Positions 61,502 to 64,000 of a stretch of DNA of 64,000 bases are shown here, in pieces. The notes under the pieces are model-generated. The model saw only the letters and a program-made list of their open reading frames with translations, was not told where the DNA came from and ran no database searches. Location of the stretch: positions 124,001-188,000 of the forward strand of contig DXYF01000028.1 in the NCBI GenBank assembly GCA_019415945.1, given 5' to 3'. How positions within the stretch are numbered: position 1 is the first letter of the stretch; every line of letters starts with the position of its first letter. Made by a program: the position numbers and the translations under genes. This DNA is from Clostridiales bacterium. Lineage in GTDB: Bacteria > Bacillota > Clostridia > Oscillospirales > Acutalibacteraceae.

Positions 61502-63508
61502 TTATTCAGTTTCCTCTGCTGTTTTAATTGTCTCCTCAACTGTTTCTTCAGCTGCTTCCTTTACCGGAGCCTGCTCAACCTCAGAGAGAAGAGCACGCAT
61601 TGAAAGACTTACACGCTTCTTGTCAAAATCAATCGCTGTAATCTTAGCCTCAACAGTCTCACCAACCTTAAGAACATCAGAGGGCTTGTCGATTCTCTTG
61701 TTGGCAATCTGAGAAATGTGAATAAGACCGTCAATACCGGGGATAATGTTTGCAAACGCACCGAAAGATGTAAGACCTACAATAGTAGCGTTAACAACCG
61801 TACCCTCAGGGTATTTGTTTTTGAGAATTTCCCATGGATTATCTTCAGCATTTTTAAAGCCGAGAGAGATTTTCTTTGTTTCCTCGTTAATATCCTTTAC
61901 ATAAACATCAACGGTGTCGCCGACATTTACAACTTCGCTCGGATGCTTGATGTGAGTCCAAGAAAGCTCGGAAATATGGATCATACCGAATACTCCGCCG
62001 AGGTCTACAAAAGCACCGTAGCTTGTAAGTGACTTAACAACGCCCTTATAACGCTTGCCGATTTCGCAGTTCTTCCAGAATTCCTCACGCAAAGCAGCTC
62101 TGCGCTCCTTGAGTACGCTGCGGATTGAACCGATAGCTCTTCTGCGTCTGCCGTGCTGTGATACCTCGATAAGTCTGAACTCGACATCCTGACCTACGAG
62201 ATCCTCAAGCTTTTCGTCACGGGTAGCAGTAGCCTGTGAAGCAGGGATAAATATTCTTACTCCGTTGTAAAGAACGATTACGCCGCCCTTTACAGCTTCA
62301 GTTACCTTGCTTGTAAGAATTTCCTGAGAATCTACCTTTTCCTGAAGCTCATCCCAACCTTTTTGAGCGTCAACTCTACGCTTTGAAAGCATAATTGTAC
62401 CCTCTTGGTCGTTAGTCTTCATGATAAGAAGCTCAATTTCGTCGCCGACTTTGACAACATCCTCAGGTCTTGCATTGGGGTCGTTTGAAAGTTCAGAAGC
62501 AGGAATGATACCCGTCTGTTTTCTTCCGACATCGACTTGAACCTCGTTGGGAGCAATGCTGAGCACTGTACCCATTACCCTCTCATTTGTATTTAAGTTT
62601 TTGAGGGACTCTTCAAGTAACTCCTCAAAAGATTCTTCAAAATTTGTTTCACCGGATTTAATTTCACTCATTGTATCCAGTACCTCCTTTATTATCCTTG
62701 CAGGCGTTGACGCACCTGCAGTTACGCCTATATTATTTGCCGACCTAACTTTTGAATAGTCAAGCTCCCCCGATGTTTCGATAAGAACGGTGTTTAAGCA
62801 TTGCTTTTTGCATATATCAAAAAGCTTGCCTGTATTAGAGCTGTGTCTGTCACCAATAACAACCATAAAATCAGAGCTTGCAGCTATTGTGTCTGCTTCG
62901 GTTTGCCTAACTGACGTAGCATTACATATTGTATCAAATATTTTTGCATTTGTACATAGGTTTTTTATCTTTTTTATACATTTTTTCCACTCTTTTGTGT
63001 CAAAAGTGGTTTGTGCAACAACTAACAGTTGTTTATTATTCGATTTTGGAATTATCGAAAATATTTCAGCTAACTCCTGCTCGTTATTAAAAGTATAACA
63101 TTCCGCATTGCAATGTCCTATTATACCGCAAACTTCCGGATGCATCTTGTTTCCTGCAATGAGAACAATATCTTTATCGGGATCAGCCGATGAAACCGTA
63201 GTGTGGATTTTTTTCACAAAAGGACAGGTCGCGTCCTTGAAATCATATCCTCCGCTTTCTAATTCATCAATAATATGCTGTGGTACTCCGTGCGAGCGGA
63301 TTACAAGCGTTTCACCGTCTCTTAGTTCCCCAACAGACTCAATGGTACGGCAGCCTCGGCTTTCGAGGTCACGCACAACCTCCATGTTATGAATTATCGG
63401 TCCGAGAGTACACACCTTGTAATTTTTATCAAGCAACTCCTCGACCATTTTTATTGCACGGTTAACTCCGAAACAAAAACCCGCTGATTTAGCTATTTTT
63501 ATATTCAC
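61502..63508 (-). CDS. ispH: Fusion of HMBPP reductase (IspH) and S1 RNA-binding repeats
   Basis: 668 residues. Residues 1-280 are IspH, the last enzyme of the MEP isoprenoid pathway: AGFCFGVNRAI, SHGVPQH, ATCPFVKKIH and CNATSVRQ give the three cluster cysteines. The C-terminal half has four S1 domains (GTVLSIAPNEVQVDVG, SKVTEAVKGGVIVLYNGV, GVVKSLTSYGAFVDLGG, ATIVGLTSFGAFANI), as in ribosomal protein S1, and an acidic tail. This fusion is a known clostridial trait. The start is GTG at 63508, AGGA 8-9 nt upstream, overlapping the acyltransferase gene by 20 bp. Confidence 0.95.
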   Translation of the reverse strand: MNIKIAKSAGFCFGVNRAIKMVEELLDKNYKVCTLGPIIHNMEVVRDLESRGCRTIESVGELRDGETLVIRSHGVPQHIIDELESGGYDFKDATCPFVKKIHTTVSSADPDKDIVLIAGNKMHPEVCGIIGHCNAECYTFNNEQELAEIFSIIPKSNNKQLLVVAQTTFDTKEWKKCIKKIKNLCTNAKIFDTICNATSVRQTEADTIAASSDFMVVIGDRHSSNTGKLFDICKKQCLNTVLIETSGELDYSKVRSANNIGVTAGASTPARIIKEVLDTMSEIKSGETNFEESFEELLEESLKNLNTNERVMGTVLSIAPNEVQVDVGRKQTGIIPASELSNDPNARPEDVVKVGDEIELLIMKTNDQEGTIMLSKRRVDAQKGWDELQEKVDSQEILTSKVTEAVKGGVIVLYNGVRIFIPASQATATRDEKLEDLVGQDVEFRLIEVSQHGRRRRAIGSIRSVLKERRAALREEFWKNCEIGKRYKGVVKSLTSYGAFVDLGGVFGMIHISELSWTHIKHPSEVVNVGDTVDVYVKDINEETKKISLGFKNAEDNPWEILKNKYPEGTVVNATIVGLTSFGAFANIIPGIDGLIHISQIANKRIDKPSDVLKVGETVEAKITAIDFDKKRVSLSMRALLSEVEQAPVKEAAEETVEETIKTAEETE

Positions 63509-64000
63509 GCAAATCCTGCTCTCTCATTATTTTAATTTGTTCCATGATCCTGTTGGAAGCATCCTTGAGCTCTTTTCTTCCTCCGTTAGGAGTTAATCCA
63601 AGCTGCTGCGGAGTAAGAGGTTTTCCGAAATGAATTACACGCTTTGAAAAGAGTCTTTTTGGATTTCCCACTACTGTTATACAAGCGGGAATTACAGGAA
63701 CCTGCATTTGCTGTGCGACAAGTGCACACCCGCTTCTCGGACGCATAAGTTCACCAGTTTTGGTTCTGCCGCCCTCGATAAAAATAGTCATTATCTCGCC
63801 TTCTCTGATTAGATCCTCGCCTGTTTCTATAGCCTCGTTATCGCCGGTTCCTCTTTCAACCGGGAAAGCTCCCAAAGCACGAATCAATGCAGAGAAAAAT
63901 TTGTTTCTGAAAAGCTCCGATTTAGCCATAAAAAAAAGCCTGCGTTTCTGACAAAGACCCAGCAAAACAGGGTCAGAGTATGATAAGTGATTACAGGCTA
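63489..64000 (-). CDS. plsC: 1-acyl-glycerol-3-phosphate acyltransferase, N-terminus beyond window edge
   Basis: Transfers an acyl chain to lysophosphatidate in phospholipid synthesis. The open frame continues to the right edge. Its last codons there read NHLSYSDPV, which is the NHxxxxD catalytic motif, so the start lies outside and the TTG at 63965 is not the true start. FPVERG (second motif), FIEGGRTKTGEL (third) and VIPACI (fourth) follow. About 170 of 200 expected residues are visible. It overlaps ispH by 20 bp, a common clostridial plsC-ispH order. Confidence 0.93.
   Translation of the reverse strand, partial: ACNHLSYSDPVLLGLCQKRRLFFMAKSELFRNKFFSALIRALGAFPVERGTGDNEAIETGEDLIREGEIMTIFIEGGRTKTGELMRPRSGCALVAQQMQVPVIPACITVVGNPKRLFSKRVIHFGKPLTPQQLGLTPNGGRKELKDASNRIMEQIKIMREQDLREYKNS

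Noticed and set aside
63965..64000. TTG at 63965 as the acyltransferase start
   Set aside because: The frame continues upstream to the window edge and includes the NHxxxxD catalytic motif, so the real start is outside.
1..64000. CRISPR arrays, insertion sequences, prophage or integrative element
   Set aside because: No repeat-spacer array, transposase, integrase or attachment-site pair was seen; gene content is core-like throughout.

Overview
The window is a chromosomal segment of a low-GC, Gram-positive, anaerobic member of the Clostridia. The Oscillospiraceae/Ruminococcaceae group is the best guess. That placement is inference from family content: a SCIFF ranthipeptide with its radical SAM maturase, an IspH-S1 fusion, a PurO-type IMP cyclohydrolase beside a stand-alone AICAR transformylase, DUF4364, BofA and CwlD (relatives of sporulation proteins), a DnaD/DnaI-type loader and GdhA. 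There are no phage genes, transposases, CRISPR arrays or rRNA genes. This is core genome with a few small accessory operons.

Layout. 1-1.1 kb: 3' part of gdhA (the gene runs off the left edge), then a 410-bp AT-rich spacer carrying gdhA and regulator promoters. 1.5-4.7 kb: a small XRE regulator, then a cwlD-radA-DUF6873 operon. 4.8-7 kb: feoAB for ferrous iron. 7-8.7 kb: SCIFF peptide and maturase. 8.7-13.1 kb: Orn/Lys/Arg decarboxylase family gene, prfC, and a divergent hemW-like gene. 13.2-16.2 kb: a four-gene operon of membrane protein, XRE regulator and NatAB-type ABC exporter, apparently self-regulated. 16.3-19.2 kb: an ABC importer with binding lipoprotein, permease and ATPase. 19.3-25.4 kb: nusB, a TsaD-like paralogue, xseA and dnaE in one overlapping operon. 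25.5-28.9 kb: a DUF2974 hydrolase-like gene, a flippase-like membrane protein and a membrane/CBS pair. 28.9-35.8 kb: the purine operon purEFMN-purO-purH(AICAR Tfase)-purD. 35.9-40.4 kb: a duplicated-domain membrane protein, SPFH/NfeD pair, DUF4364, BofA and SecG. 40.4-50.9 kb: type II topoisomerase genes, uvrB, an SPL-like radical SAM gene, radC, pyrE, and a Y-family polymerase operon. 50.9-55.9 kb: a cysteine-rich protein, a serine hydrolase lipoprotein, PcrA helicase and a DUF4358 lipoprotein. 55.9-56.2 kb: two tRNAs. 56.2-64 kb: dnaI-like and dnaD genes, TSCPD protein, ligA, an HD protein, ispH-S1 and a plsC-like acyltransferase that runs off the right edge.

The most coherent biology lies between 44.7 and 50.9 kb, where two promoters share one design: TTGACA, a 17-bp spacer, TATAAT, with an exact Firmicutes-type LexA box (GAAC-N4-GTTC) filling the 3' end of the spacer or sitting inside it. 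One drives an SPL-like radical SAM gene with uvrB directly downstream and no visible terminator between them. The other drives a Y-family polymerase gene followed by an uncharacterised 78-residue protein. This looks like a local SOS module with two poorly described members.

Limits: all family names come from reading motifs in the translated sequence, with no database search. Promoters and hairpins are read by eye. Several starts were moved from the longest reading frame to a codon with a better ribosome binding site, often TTG.
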